From: Stutzerimonas xanthomarina DSM 18231
GTDB taxonomy: Bacteria > Pseudomonadota > Gammaproteobacteria > Pseudomonadales > Pseudomonadaceae
DNA: 64,000 nt
Assembly (NCBI RefSeq): GCF_900129835.1
Contig: NZ_FQXA01000003.1
Coordinates: 558,001 to 622,000, forward strand
Direction of reading: 5' to 3'
The notes under the pieces were generated by a model, which worked only from the letters and a program-made list of their open reading frames with translations, made no database searches and had not been told where the DNA came from. The position numbers and the translations under genes are program-made. Numbering within the stretch: the first letter of the stretch is position 1; each line of letters starts with the position of its first letter. Below, piece after piece: positions 19,750-27,640 of this stretch.

Positions 19750-19904
19750 AACGTAAGCGAGGCAGGCAAGACGAGGCGAAGGAGGCCGAAGAAGCGGACC
19801 GGGCTCGCGTGCGAGTTTAGTTTTCTAAATGAGCATTCTGACCGGGCTGGCGACCCAGACCGAGTTCAACGAAGTATTGCCAACGCAGGTAGTTTTTCAG
19901 CAAC
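19750..19904. repeat. Possible non-coding repeat-like element between hyi and glxR
   Basis: About 155 bp without coding potential: purine-rich start (AAGCGAGGCAGGCAAGACGAGG), a centre with TTAGTTTTCTAAATGAGCAT, and an end of CAACGCAGGTAGTTTTTCAGC. The layout resembles intergenic elements I recognise from pseudomonad genomes that end in a TTTTTCAGC-type tail, but no second copy is in this window, so the repeat nature is recall rather than observation. Confidence 0.35.
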
Positions 19905-19929
19905 TAGAACGAATTTGAGGAGAATTATC

Positions 19930-20820
19930 ATGGCTAAGATTGGATTTATCGGCACCGGCATCATGGGCTTGCCCATGGCTCAGAACGTGCTGAAAGCGGG
20001 ACACAGCCTTTTCGTTTCGACTCACCACGACGCGGCGCCAGCAGCTCTGCTCGAAGCGGGCGCCGTTGCCCTGGCCAACCCGAAGGAAGTCGCCCAGGAA
20101 GCCGAGTTCATCATCGTCATGGTGCCGGACACCCCGCATGTCGAAGACGTGCTGTTCCGCGAGAACGGCATCGCCGAAGGCGTCGGTCCGAACAAGTTGG
20201 TGATCGACATGAGCTCGATCTCGCCCAGCGCCACCAAGGCGTTCGCCGAGAAGATCAACGCCACCGGCGCGCAGTACCTCGACGCGCCAGTATCGGGCGG
20301 TGAAGTCGGCGCCAAGGCTGCGACCCTGTCGATCATGGTCGGCGGCAGCGAAGAAAGCTTCGCCCGTGCCCTGCCGCTGTTCCAGGCCATGGGCAAGAAC
20401 ATCACCCTGGTCGGCGGCAATGGTGACGGCCAGACCGCCAAGGTGGCCAACCAGATCATCGTCGCGCTGAACATTCAGGCAGTGGGCGAAGCCCTGCTGT
20501 TCGCAGCGAAGAACGGCGCCGACCCGGCCCGTGTTCGCGAAGCGCTGATGGGCGGTTTTGCCGGCTCGAAGATCCTCGAAGTGCACGGTGAGCGCATGAT
20601 CAAGGGCACCTTCGATCCGGGCTTCCGCATCAGCCTGCACCAGAAGGACCTGAACCTGGCCTTGGCCGGCGCACGCGAGCTGGGCCTGAACCTGCCCAAC
20701 ACCGCCAACGCGCAGCAAGTGTTCAGCACCTGCACGGCCATCGGCGGCAGCGGCTGGGACCACTCGGCGCTGATCAAGGGCCTGGAGCACATGGCCAACT
20801 TCTCGATCCGCAAGGACTAA
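19930..20820 (+). CDS. glxR: Tartronate-semialdehyde reductase (2-hydroxy-3-oxopropionate reductase)
   Basis: NAD(P)H-dependent reduction of tartronate semialdehyde to D-glycerate; beta-hydroxyacid dehydrogenase family, 296 residues. The ATG at 19930 follows GAGGAG. Rossmann motif KIGFIGTGIMGLPMA at residues 3-17; substrate-binding DAPVSGGEVGAKAATLSIMVGG near 116-137; catalytic Lys in GQTAKVANQIIVALN near 170; C-terminal HQKDLNLALAGARELG. Third gene of the operon, between Hyi and the glycerate kinase, supplying the kinase substrate. Confidence 0.96.
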   Translation: MAKIGFIGTGIMGLPMAQNVLKAGHSLFVSTHHDAAPAALLEAGAVALANPKEVAQEAEFIIVMVPDTPHVEDVLFRENGIAEGVGPNKLVIDMSSISPSATKAFAEKINATGAQYLDAPVSGGEVGAKAATLSIMVGGSEESFARALPLFQAMGKNITLVGGNGDGQTAKVANQIIVALNIQAVGEALLFAAKNGADPARVREALMGGFAGSKILEVHGERMIKGTFDPGFRISLHQKDLNLALAGARELGLNLPNTANAQQVFSTCTAIGGSGWDHSALIKGLEHMANFSIRKD

Positions 20821-21075
20821 ACAGAAACCTCAGCCTTCGAGCACGCTGCGCCGAGCCAAGCGGCCCACCTTCAGGGACAGACAGACCAGGTGGTGGGAAC
20901 CGCAACGTTTGGTCCAGCGATGCTCAAAGGGTCGGATTGGAGGTGCATGGGGTCGGAATCACAGCGTCCCCCACAACCTCAGCCCTGCGCATCTGCGATC
21001 CGATCGCTGCCCTCGGGCGGCACCCCTTTCGACCTGCTCGGCACGAGGAGTCACGGCCTGACTGCCGGGCGGGTC

Positions 21076-21136
21076 GATTCCAAACCTTAGGGCTTGCCTT
21101 TTGTACTTGCATTGCCGAGCCCTAAGGTCTGGAATC
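21076..21136 (+). other. Long imperfect hairpin before ttuD
   Basis: A 19-bp stem with one mismatch (21076-21094 with 21118-21136) encloses a 23-nt loop. It ends 30 bp before the ttuD start. No T tract follows, so a simple terminator is unlikely; an mRNA processing or stabilising structure, or the remains of a small inverted-repeat element, fit better. The rest of the 346-bp glxR-ttuD gap shows no gene. Confidence 0.5.
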
Positions 21137-21166
21137 GGGCACCTGACCTAATTGATGGAGATGTAC

Positions 21167-22438
21167 ATGAGCCTCGACCCGCAAGCCTTTCTGCGCGACC
21201 TGTTCACCGCCGCCATCGATGCCGCCCATCCACGCCAGGTGCTGGCCGACTATTTGCCGGCTGACCGCAGCGGCCGGGCCATCGTGATTGGTGCAGGCAA
21301 AGCGGCAGCCGCAATGGCCGAAGCCATCGAAGCGGTTTGGGAAGGCGAGCTCTCCGGGCTGGTGGTTACACGCTACGGCCACGGTGCCGACTGCCGCAAG
21401 ATCGAGGTGGTGGAAGCCGCACATCCGGTGCCGGACGATGCCGGCGAGCGCGTCGCCCGCCGCGTGCTGGAAATGGTCAGCAACCTCAAGGAAAGCGACC
21501 GGGTGATCTTCCTGCTCTCTGGCGGCGGCTCATCCTTGCTGGCGCTGCCGGCCGAGGGCATCAGCCTTGCCGACAAGCAGGCGATCAACAAGGCACTGCT
21601 GCGCTCCGGCGCACACATCGGCGAGATGAATTGCGTGCGCAAACACCTCTCGGCGATCAAGGGCGGCCGTCTGGCCAAGGCCTGCTGGCCAGCGAGCGTC
21701 TACACCTACGCGATTTCCGACGTGCCAGGTGACGAGGCCACGGTGATTGCCTCTGGTCCGACCGTTGCGGACCCAACCACCTCGGCCCAGGCGCTGGCGA
21801 TTCTGGCGCGCTATCACATCGAGATTCCGTACAACGTTCGCGCGTGGCTGGAAGATCCACGTTCCGAGACGGTCAAGGCGGATGATCCTTGCCTGTCGCG
21901 TAGCCATTTCCAGCTGATCGCCAAGCCGCAGCAATCCCTCGACGCGGCGGCCGAGAAGGCGCGTGCAGCTGGCATCACGCCGCTGATCCTCGGCGACCTG
22001 GAAGGTGAAGCGCGCGAAGTGGCCAAGGTCCACGGCGGCATCGCCCGTCAGGTGGTGCTGCATGGTCAGCCGATTACGCCGCCCTGTGTGATTCTCTCCG
22101 GCGGCGAAACCACGGTGACCGTGCGCGGCCATGGCCGCGGCGGCCGCAATGCCGAGTTTCTTCTGAGTCTCACGGAAAATCTCCAGGGCCTGCCCAACGT
22201 CTATGCACTGGCCGGCGACACCGACGGCATCGACGGCTCGGAAGACAACGCCGGCGCCCTGATGACCCCAGACAGTTACGCCCGTGCCGAAGCCCTTGGC
22301 CTGAACGCCGCCGACGAGCTGGCGGACAACAATGGCTATGGTTACTTCCAGGCGCTCGATGCGCTGCTGATGACCGGGCCGACACGGACCAACGTCAACG
22401 ATTTCCGCGCCATCCTGATCCTGCCGTCGTCCCGCTAG
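21167..22438 (+). CDS. ttuD: Glycerate 2-kinase, MOFRL family (TtuD)
   Basis: Phosphorylates D-glycerate to 2-phosphoglycerate; often annotated as hydroxypyruvate reductase from the old ttuD name. The ATG at 21167 is chosen because GGAG lies 6 nt upstream (423 residues); three earlier in-frame starts exist. Family marks: GRAIVIGAGKAAAAMAEA near residue 40, FLLSGGGSSLLALP near 115, CVRKHLSAIKGGRLA near 155, YAISDVPGDEATVIASGPTV near 180, and the MOFRL C-terminal domain with VILSGGETTVTVRGHGRGGRNAEF and LAGDTDGIDGSEDNAGA. Fourth gene of the glyoxylate operon, followed 51 bp later by pyruvate kinase. Confidence 0.93.
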   Translation: MSLDPQAFLRDLFTAAIDAAHPRQVLADYLPADRSGRAIVIGAGKAAAAMAEAIEAVWEGELSGLVVTRYGHGADCRKIEVVEAAHPVPDDAGERVARRVLEMVSNLKESDRVIFLLSGGGSSLLALPAEGISLADKQAINKALLRSGAHIGEMNCVRKHLSAIKGGRLAKACWPASVYTYAISDVPGDEATVIASGPTVADPTTSAQALAILARYHIEIPYNVRAWLEDPRSETVKADDPCLSRSHFQLIAKPQQSLDAAAEKARAAGITPLILGDLEGEAREVAKVHGGIARQVVLHGQPITPPCVILSGGETTVTVRGHGRGGRNAEFLLSLTENLQGLPNVYALAGDTDGIDGSEDNAGALMTPDSYARAEALGLNAADELADNNGYGYFQALDALLMTGPTRTNVNDFRAILILPSSR

Positions 22439-22489
22439 CGGGGCACCGGCATGCACGGTCCATAACCACAACAGCCGATAGAGCCTGCC

Positions 22490-23905
22490 ATGACACCCGA
22501 CAAGAAGGTCAAGATTCTCGCCACCCTGGGCCCTGCAACGCGCAGCATCGACGATGTGCGCGAACTGGTGGAGAACGGGGTCAACCTGTTCCGCCTCAAT
22601 TTCAGCCACGGCGAGCACGCCGATCATGCCGAGCGCTTCGGCTGGATTCGCGAAGTGGAACGTCAGCTGAACCAGCCAATCGGCATTCTCATGGACCTGC
22701 AGGGGCCCAAGCTGCGCGTCGGTCGTTTTGCCGAAGGCAAGGTGCAGCTCAAGCGCGGTCAGACCTTGCGCCTCGACCTCGACTCCACGCCGGGCGACAG
22801 CACGCGGGTCAACCTGCCGCATCCGGAAATCATCGATGCGCTGCAGCCCGGCATGAGCCTGCTGGTGGATGATGGCCGGCTGCGCCTGACGGTAACTGCC
22901 AAGCACGCCGACGCGATCGACACGCGCGTGGTGGCGGGTGGCGAGCTGTCCGATCGCAAGGGTGTAAACGTGCCCGAAGCGGTGCTGGAACTGAGCCCCT
23001 TGACCGAGAAGGATCGTCGTGACCTGGCGTTTGGCCTGGAGTTGGGCGTCGACTGGGTGGCGCTGTCCTTCGTTCAGCGCCCGCAGGATATTCACGAAGC
23101 CCGCGAGCTGATCGGCGACCGCGCCTTCCTCATGGCCAAGATCGAGAAGCCTTCAGCGGTGCAGCATCTGCGAGAAATCGCGCGGCTCTGCGACGCGATC
23201 ATGGTGGCGCGTGGCGACCTTGGCGTCGAAGTGCCGGCCGAGAATGTCCCGCGTATCCAGCGCAACATCGTCCGCACCTGTCGCCAGCTGGGCCGGCCGG
23301 TGGTGGTGGCGACGCAGATGCTCGAATCGATGCGCTTCTCCCCGGCACCGACCCGTGCCGAGGTGACTGATGTGGCCAACGCCGTGGCCGAAGGCGCCGA
23401 CGCGGTGATGCTCTCGGCGGAAACCGCCTCCGGCGACTACCCGTTGGAAGCGGTGAGCATGATGAGCAAGATCATCCGTCAGGTGGAAAGCGGTCCGGAT
23501 TACCAGGCTCAGCTGGACGTCAATCGGCCAAGCGCCGAGGCCACGCTGCCCGATGCGATCAGCTGCGCCATTCGGCGCATCAGCGGCATCCTGCCGGTTG
23601 CGGTGCTAGTCAATTACACCGAATCAGGCCGCTCCAGCTTGCGCGCTTCACGGGAGCGCCCTGCCGCGCCGATTCTGAGCCTGACGCCGAACCTGGCCAC
23701 CGCGCGCAAGCTGAGCGTGGCCTGGGGCGTATATTCGGTGATTGACGCTCGCATGTACGACATGGAACATGTCTGCCTCAATGCGCTCGAGCTGGCCCGA
23801 GCGCAGGGCATGGCGGGAACGGGGGATACCGTCGTGATCACGGCGGGCGTGCCGCTGGGGCAGTCTGGCACCACCAACTCGCTGCGCATCGAAATGCTCA
23901 ACTGA
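22490..23905 (+). CDS. pyk: Pyruvate kinase
   Basis: Converts phosphoenolpyruvate and ADP to pyruvate and ATP, cytoplasmic, 471 residues. Marks: KILATLGPATRS near the start, FRLNFSHG (active-site Arg/Asn) near residue 35, MDLQGPKLRVG, the B-domain lid from about 70 to 165, the pyruvate kinase signature in FLMAKIEKPSAVQHL (catalytic Lys near 218), MVARGDLGVEVPAE, and VATQMLESM...PTRAEVTDVANAV. The final domain has TESGRSSLRASRERPAAPI. Last gene of the glyoxylate operon, as in P. aeruginosa, where it draws off the 2-phosphoglycerate made upstream after enolase. Confidence 0.96.
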   Translation: MTPDKKVKILATLGPATRSIDDVRELVENGVNLFRLNFSHGEHADHAERFGWIREVERQLNQPIGILMDLQGPKLRVGRFAEGKVQLKRGQTLRLDLDSTPGDSTRVNLPHPEIIDALQPGMSLLVDDGRLRLTVTAKHADAIDTRVVAGGELSDRKGVNVPEAVLELSPLTEKDRRDLAFGLELGVDWVALSFVQRPQDIHEARELIGDRAFLMAKIEKPSAVQHLREIARLCDAIMVARGDLGVEVPAENVPRIQRNIVRTCRQLGRPVVVATQMLESMRFSPAPTRAEVTDVANAVAEGADAVMLSAETASGDYPLEAVSMMSKIIRQVESGPDYQAQLDVNRPSAEATLPDAISCAIRRISGILPVAVLVNYTESGRSSLRASRERPAAPILSLTPNLATARKLSVAWGVYSVIDARMYDMEHVCLNALELARAQGMAGTGDTVVITAGVPLGQSGTTNSLRIEMLN

Positions 23906-23921
23906 CCCTCCCGGACAACCT

Positions 23922-23948
23922 CACCGGCGGAGCCCAGCTCCGCCGGTG
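23922..23948 (+). terminator. Hairpin after pyk
   Basis: An 11-bp perfect stem (23922-23932 with 23938-23948) and 5-nt loop, 17 bp after the pyk stop. The T-rich tail is weak (CTGGTCTGAT), so termination may be partial. Confidence 0.55.
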
Positions 23949-23975
23949 CTGGTCTGATCGCCCTTTTCTCATGCC

Positions 23976-24866
23976 ATGCTCATGCGCCCACATATTTCCT
24001 ACCTGTTGCGGTCGATGCTCAACGGCATCAGCCAGGTCTTCTTGCAGCGCCATCTCGGCTGCGGTCTGCTGGTACTGGTTGCGATCGGCCTGCATGACCT
24101 CGCGCTGCTGGCCGGCACCGTCCTCGGCCTATTGAGCGGCACCTTCACCGCATGGCGCCTCGGTTATCCACGTGACGATATCGAAACCGGCCTCTATGGT
24201 TACAACGCCTCGCTACTGGGGATTCTGATCACGTTGATGCTCGGTCTGGCGCCGCTGGCCTGCCTGCTGACCATCCTGTCCGGCGCAATCTCGACCCCCG
24301 TGCAACACCACCTCCTCAGACGGATGCGCGAGCGGCGTAGCCTGCCGGGCTTCACCCTGCCCTTCGTATTGTTGGGATGGTTGGCGATGGGGGTCTGTGG
24401 TGTTCTGGAAGCTGTGGTTGAGGCGCGCGTACCCGAACACCAGCTGGATGGATGGGGTGCGCTGGGCGGGATATTGAAAGGGCTGGGTCAGGTACTGTTT
24501 CTGCCAGATCCGCTCGCGGGGCTATTCCTGCTGGCGGCGTTGCTCTTGGCAGATCGAAACGCTGCTGTGTGGACACTGTGCGGTTCGGCGGTAGGCATCT
24601 TTGTGGCACTGCTGGCCGGAGCTTCCGAGCCGTCAGCGCTGGCCGGGTTGGCTGGCTACAACCCGGCGCTAGCCGCTCTGGCGTTGAGCCAGGTGCACCG
24701 CTCGGCACTGGCGCCAGCACTGGGAATCGGCTTGGCGATCATCTTCCGGCTGTGCTTCGATCAGCTCGGCCTGCCGCCGCTGACCATGCCCTTCATTCTC
24801 GCCTGCTGGGCGGTCACGCTGGGCACACGCCAGTATCAGCGCCAGGGCGAATGGCAGCCGAGCTGA
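23976..24866 (+). CDS. Urea transporter (UT family channel)
   Basis: Inner-membrane urea channel, 296 residues and about 10 hydrophobic segments. It shows the twofold UT signature: GLYGYNASLLGILITLMLG near residue 75 and GLAGYNPALAALALSQVH near 225, the two pore-lining repeats. LPFVLLGW and LTMPFILACWAV are the paired FTxPF-like elements. Starts at 23976 or 23982 are both possible; neither has a clear ribosome site. No urease or urea-amidolyase gene is in the window. Confidence 0.85.
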   Translation: MLMRPHISYLLRSMLNGISQVFLQRHLGCGLLVLVAIGLHDLALLAGTVLGLLSGTFTAWRLGYPRDDIETGLYGYNASLLGILITLMLGLAPLACLLTILSGAISTPVQHHLLRRMRERRSLPGFTLPFVLLGWLAMGVCGVLEAVVEARVPEHQLDGWGALGGILKGLGQVLFLPDPLAGLFLLAALLLADRNAAVWTLCGSAVGIFVALLAGASEPSALAGLAGYNPALAALALSQVHRSALAPALGIGLAIIFRLCFDQLGLPPLTMPFILACWAVTLGTRQYQRQGEWQPS

Positions 24867-24869
24867 GCC

Positions 24870-25094
24870 CTAACCCTTTGTGGCACGAGGGTCCTGGTCC
24901 CGTGGGTAGGTCCGCTCCTCTTCGATTTTCCCGTCAAGGGTGTGGATTTTTACCGAGGCGGTGCGCAACTTCATGTAGTCGCGGGTCTCGTTGATGATGT
25001 CTTCCTTGGTTGCGGCTTCGAGTAGCGCGCGTTTGTCGCCTTCCTCACGCAACACCCAGCGATCGTCATCGTGTGTAATGTGATAGTTCTCCAT
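24870..25094 (-). CDS. DUF2188 family small protein
   Basis: 74 residues; the ATG at 25094 follows GGAGGG, while the 5-residue longer form starts inside that site. It reads MENYHITHDDDRWVLREEG...EDIINETRDYMK and a basic/acidic tail, matching the DUF2188 pattern in which an N-terminal beta-rich strand pair is followed by a helix. Soluble, no cysteines. It converges with the urea transporter, with only 3 bp between the two stops. Function unknown. Confidence 0.7.
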   Translation of the reverse strand: MENYHITHDDDRWVLREEGDKRALLEAATKEDIINETRDYMKLRTASVKIHTLDGKIEEERTYPRDQDPRATKG

Positions 25095-25257
25095 GTTGCC
25101 CTCCGTCATTCACCGATAGTTGAAGCTATAGAACGCTGCGGTTAGGGACGGTTCGCTCGACCGATGATCGGCTGCGCCACATGGGTGAAAATAACCCAGA
25201 ACGGTTTAATAAACCCATGAAATCGAGGTTAAAAAGACCTTAGTTACGTCGCAACCC

Positions 25258-25271
25258 TTGATTATGGTCAA
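25258..25271 (+). promoter_or_regulatory. Anr/Dnr (FNR-type) box upstream of hmp
   Basis: TTGATTATGGTCAA matches the FNR/Anr/Dnr consensus TTGAT-N4-ATCAA at 9 of 10 defined positions. It lies 105 bp before the hmp start. This suggests control by oxygen limitation or by NO through Dnr, rather than by an adjacent NorR/FhpR-type regulator, which is absent here. Confidence 0.65.
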
Positions 25272-25375
25272 TTCCAGGCTGGAACGATTATTGAAACAAC
25301 TCCAGTACCTGTCCGGGACGCGTGGTCGCCACGCTGCCGAATCAGAGACAGTGTTACTAATAACTGGAGTTATTC

Positions 25376-26554
25376 ATGCTTTGCGCCGAACACCGTGCCC
25401 TTATCACCGCCACCGTCCCTTTGCTGGAGAGCGGCGGCGAAGCCCTCACCGATCATTTCTACAAGTTGATGCTGGCCGAGCACCCGGAAGTTCGTCCGTT
25501 GTTCAACCAGGCGCATCAGGCCAGCGGTGACCAGCCGCGAGCGCTGGCCAATGGTGTGCTGATGTATGCCAAACACATCGATCGCCTCGATCAGCTCGGC
25601 GGGCTGGTCTCGCAAGTGGTCAACAAGCATGTCGCGCTGCAGGTTCTGCCGGAGCACTACCCGATTGTTGGCAACTGCCTGCTGCGAGCGATCCGTGAAG
25701 TGCTCGGCGCCGAAATCGCTACTGATGCGGTTATTGATGCGTGGGCTGCCGCTTACGGCCAGCTCGCCGACATCCTGATCGGCAGCGAGGAGCAGCTCTA
25801 CCGCCAGACAGCCGAGACGCTCGGCGGCTGGCGCGGGGCGCGGCGTTTCCGGATCGCTCGCAAGGTGGCCGAGAGCGCGGAAATCACTTCGTTCTATCTC
25901 GAGCCGGAAGACGGCAAGCCCGTGGTCGCGCATGAGCCGGGCCAGTACATCGGTCTGCGCCTGCTGGTCGAGGGTCAGGAGATCCGCCGCAACTATTCAC
26001 TCTCAGCCGCCAGCAATGGTCGCGACTACCGCATCAGCGTCAAGCGCGAACCGGGCGGTGTGGCCTCTAACGCGCTGCACCAGATGCAACCCGGCGAGAC
26101 GCTGGAACTGTTCGCGCCGGCTGGCAATTTCGTTTTGCAGCCCAGCGATAAGCCGCTGGTACTGATCAGCGGCGGCGTTGGCATCACCCCGACGCTGGCA
26201 ATGCTCGAAGCGGCTATCGGCACCAGCCGGCCGATCCACTTCATCCACTGCGCGCGCAATGCCGAAGTCCACGCCTTCCGCACGACTATCGACCGGCTCG
26301 CCGAAGAGCACACCCAGCTCAAGCGCTTTTATTGCTACGACGAGCACCGCGGCGATGAGCATCAACCAGACGCCATCGGTCTGCTGACCGAAGCACGGCT
26401 GGACGCCTGGTTACCCGCCGAGCGCGACCTCGATGCGTATTTCCTCGGACCGAAGCCGTTCATGGGAGCGATTCGCAGGCAACTGCACGCACTCGGCGTG
26501 CCGGCCCAACAGATGCGCCACGAGTTCTTCGGACCGGCAAGCGCGCTGGAGTAA
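25376..26554 (+). CDS. hmp: Flavohaemoglobin (nitric oxide dioxygenase)
   Basis: Detoxifies NO to nitrate using O2, haem, FAD and NAD(P)H; cytoplasmic, 392 residues. Globin domain 1-140 with proximal His85 (VVNKHVAL), distal Tyr29 in DHFYKLML and Gln53. FAD domain follows, with RNYSLSA near 205, then the NAD domain with ISGGVGITPTLAMLEA near 265 and the C-terminal FLGPKPFMGAIRRQL. CTGGAG precedes the ATG. In P. aeruginosa fhp is flanked by ppyR and the sigma54 activator fhpR; here ppyR is kept, but no activator gene lies upstream. Confidence 0.96.
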   Translation: MLCAEHRALITATVPLLESGGEALTDHFYKLMLAEHPEVRPLFNQAHQASGDQPRALANGVLMYAKHIDRLDQLGGLVSQVVNKHVALQVLPEHYPIVGNCLLRAIREVLGAEIATDAVIDAWAAAYGQLADILIGSEEQLYRQTAETLGGWRGARRFRIARKVAESAEITSFYLEPEDGKPVVAHEPGQYIGLRLLVEGQEIRRNYSLSAASNGRDYRISVKREPGGVASNALHQMQPGETLELFAPAGNFVLQPSDKPLVLISGGVGITPTLAMLEAAIGTSRPIHFIHCARNAEVHAFRTTIDRLAEEHTQLKRFYCYDEHRGDEHQPDAIGLLTEARLDAWLPAERDLDAYFLGPKPFMGAIRRQLHALGVPAQQMRHEFFGPASALE

Positions 26555-26562
26555 ACCCGAAC

Positions 26563-26582
26563 GGGCCGACCCAGGTCGGCCC
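26563..26582 (+). terminator. Hairpin after hmp
   Basis: Perfect 8-bp GC stem (GGGCCGAC/GTCGGCCC) with a 4-nt loop, starting 9 bp after the hmp stop. It is followed by a pyrimidine-rich but not T-only tail, so it is partial or only a processing signal before ppyR. Confidence 0.5.
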
Positions 26583-26611
26583 TCTCGCATCACCGACACG
26601 AGGTGTTTCCT

Positions 26612-26845
26612 ATGTTTATGCAACCACTCGACTCGCACCGTCTTCTGTTTATTGCCAACCTGTCGATGGTAATGGGCGTACTGCTGCTTCTGTTGGGAAT
26701 CGCCGGCGCTTACGTGTTCGATGACCATCTGCAGCTCGGTGCAGTGGTGGCCAGCCATGCCCTGGTGATCCTCGGACCGACTGCGCTGAAAATTGGTTAT
26801 GTGATGCGGCTGCTGGCACAACGCCAACTTGCATTGGTGGCCTGA
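26612..26845 (+). CDS. ppyR: PpyR-like small membrane protein
   Basis: 77 residues with two membrane helices (about 12-40, LLFIANLSMVMGVLLLLLGIAGAYVF, and 47-70). The ATG at 26612 has AGGTG 6 nt upstream; an earlier GTG at 26603 overlaps that site. In P. aeruginosa the gene beside fhp is ppyR (PA2663), a small membrane protein linked to psl and pyoverdine expression. Position, size and topology agree, so I assign the name from synteny. No pyoverdine genes are in the window, so the role may differ. Confidence 0.65.
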   Translation: MFMQPLDSHRLLFIANLSMVMGVLLLLLGIAGAYVFDDHLQLGAVVASHALVILGPTALKIGYVMRLLAQRQLALVA

Positions 26846-27067
26846 CTTTACGCAGCCAGCGGCAATTTTCTAATCATTAAACAACCTCAGCTTCCGTTAC
26901 CGTTCCGTTGTTCGTGCACTTGGCTATTTATCAGCGCCAAATATAACCACTCGTCCGCCGCTTGTTAAATAGCGGAAACTACTGGCGCACTCCTCCGCTC
27001 TGAAATCATGAAGGCTGATGAAGTTGTTCAGCCCCGCAGAAGTCTTGTCCATTGAGGAGAGAGAGAG

Positions 27068-27244
27068 ATGGCAAACAAGAATCCTGGCAACTTTGCCAAC
27101 GACCGCGAAAAGGCGTCTGAAGCGGGCAAAAAAGGCGGCCATAACAGCGGTGGCAACTTCGCCAACGACCGCGAAAAGGCTTCCGAAGCCGGCCGCAAGG
27201 GCGGACAGAATAGTCATGGCGGCGGTCGTAACAGCAACAGCTGA
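27068..27244 (+). CDS. KGG-motif small stress protein with a perfectly duplicated unit
   Basis: 58-residue hydrophilic protein read from the ATG at 27068 after GAGGAGAG. It consists of two near-identical units, GNFANDREKASEAGKKGGHN (from residue 7) and GNFANDREKASEAGRKGGQN (from residue 29), then a Gly/Ser/Asn tail. The EAGKKGG core is the KGG (stress-induced, YciG/con-10) motif. Proteins of this kind are usually stationary-phase or desiccation induced; that is family knowledge. A strong terminator follows at once, so the gene is a single-gene unit. Confidence 0.8.
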   Translation: MANKNPGNFANDREKASEAGKKGGHNSGGNFANDREKASEAGRKGGQNSHGGGRNSNS

Positions 27245-27253
27245 TGTTTAGAT

Positions 27254-27291
27254 ACAAAAAAGGGCAAAGGTTAAAACCTTTGCCCTTTTTG
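27254..27291 (+). terminator. Strong intrinsic terminator after the KGG gene
   Basis: A stem of about 13 bp (AAGGGCAAAGGTT with AACCTTTGCCCTT) with T and A tracts on both flanks, so it can work in both directions. It begins 10 bp after the KGG stop. Confidence 0.9.
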
Positions 27292-27432
27292 TTGCCCGCG
27301 GCTTTATCAGTAGTTGCCTAACCCTAGCTGGAGTCGGTACTGCCGACAATAAACCGGCACTAATAACTTGGCTATTAGCTTAAGTTTCTTGGCCTCGACA
27401 AATAGAAGACTCACAACAGAGGAAGTATCGAA

Positions 27433-27612
27433 ATGAACAATTCGAACCATACCCCCTCTTCAACCAACCCCGGCGACGAAGCAGCGCCCGGCACACCCGG
27501 CACCGGTGAGAACATCTGTCCCATATGCAATGGCAGCGGTCGCACCGATGCGCAGGAATGTAAAAATTGCGGTGGCACCGGTAAGGTGATCGAAGGCATC
27601 GGCGGAGCCTGA
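27433..27612 (+). CDS. Small zinc-finger protein with two CxxCxGxG motifs
   Basis: 59 residues from the ATG at 27433 (GAGGAAG upstream). The first 27 residues are polar and Pro/Thr/Gly-rich and look disordered. The rest is a single zinc knuckle of DnaJ cysteine-rich type: CPICNGSGR and CKNCGGTGK. No J domain is present, so it is not DnaJ. It ends 28 bp before pncB on the same strand and is probably co-transcribed with it. Function unknown; a redox or protein-binding zinc module is a guess. Confidence 0.75.
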   Translation: MNNSNHTPSSTNPGDEAAPGTPGTGENICPICNGSGRTDAQECKNCGGTGKVIEGIGGA

Positions 27613-27640
27613 TCCCGCCCCCGCAGCCAGGAAACAGCCC

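Noticed and set aside
21530-23095. 521-codon open frame on the minus strand
   Set aside because: Antisense to both ttuD and pyk and crosses their boundary; both genes are clear. An effect of codon bias.
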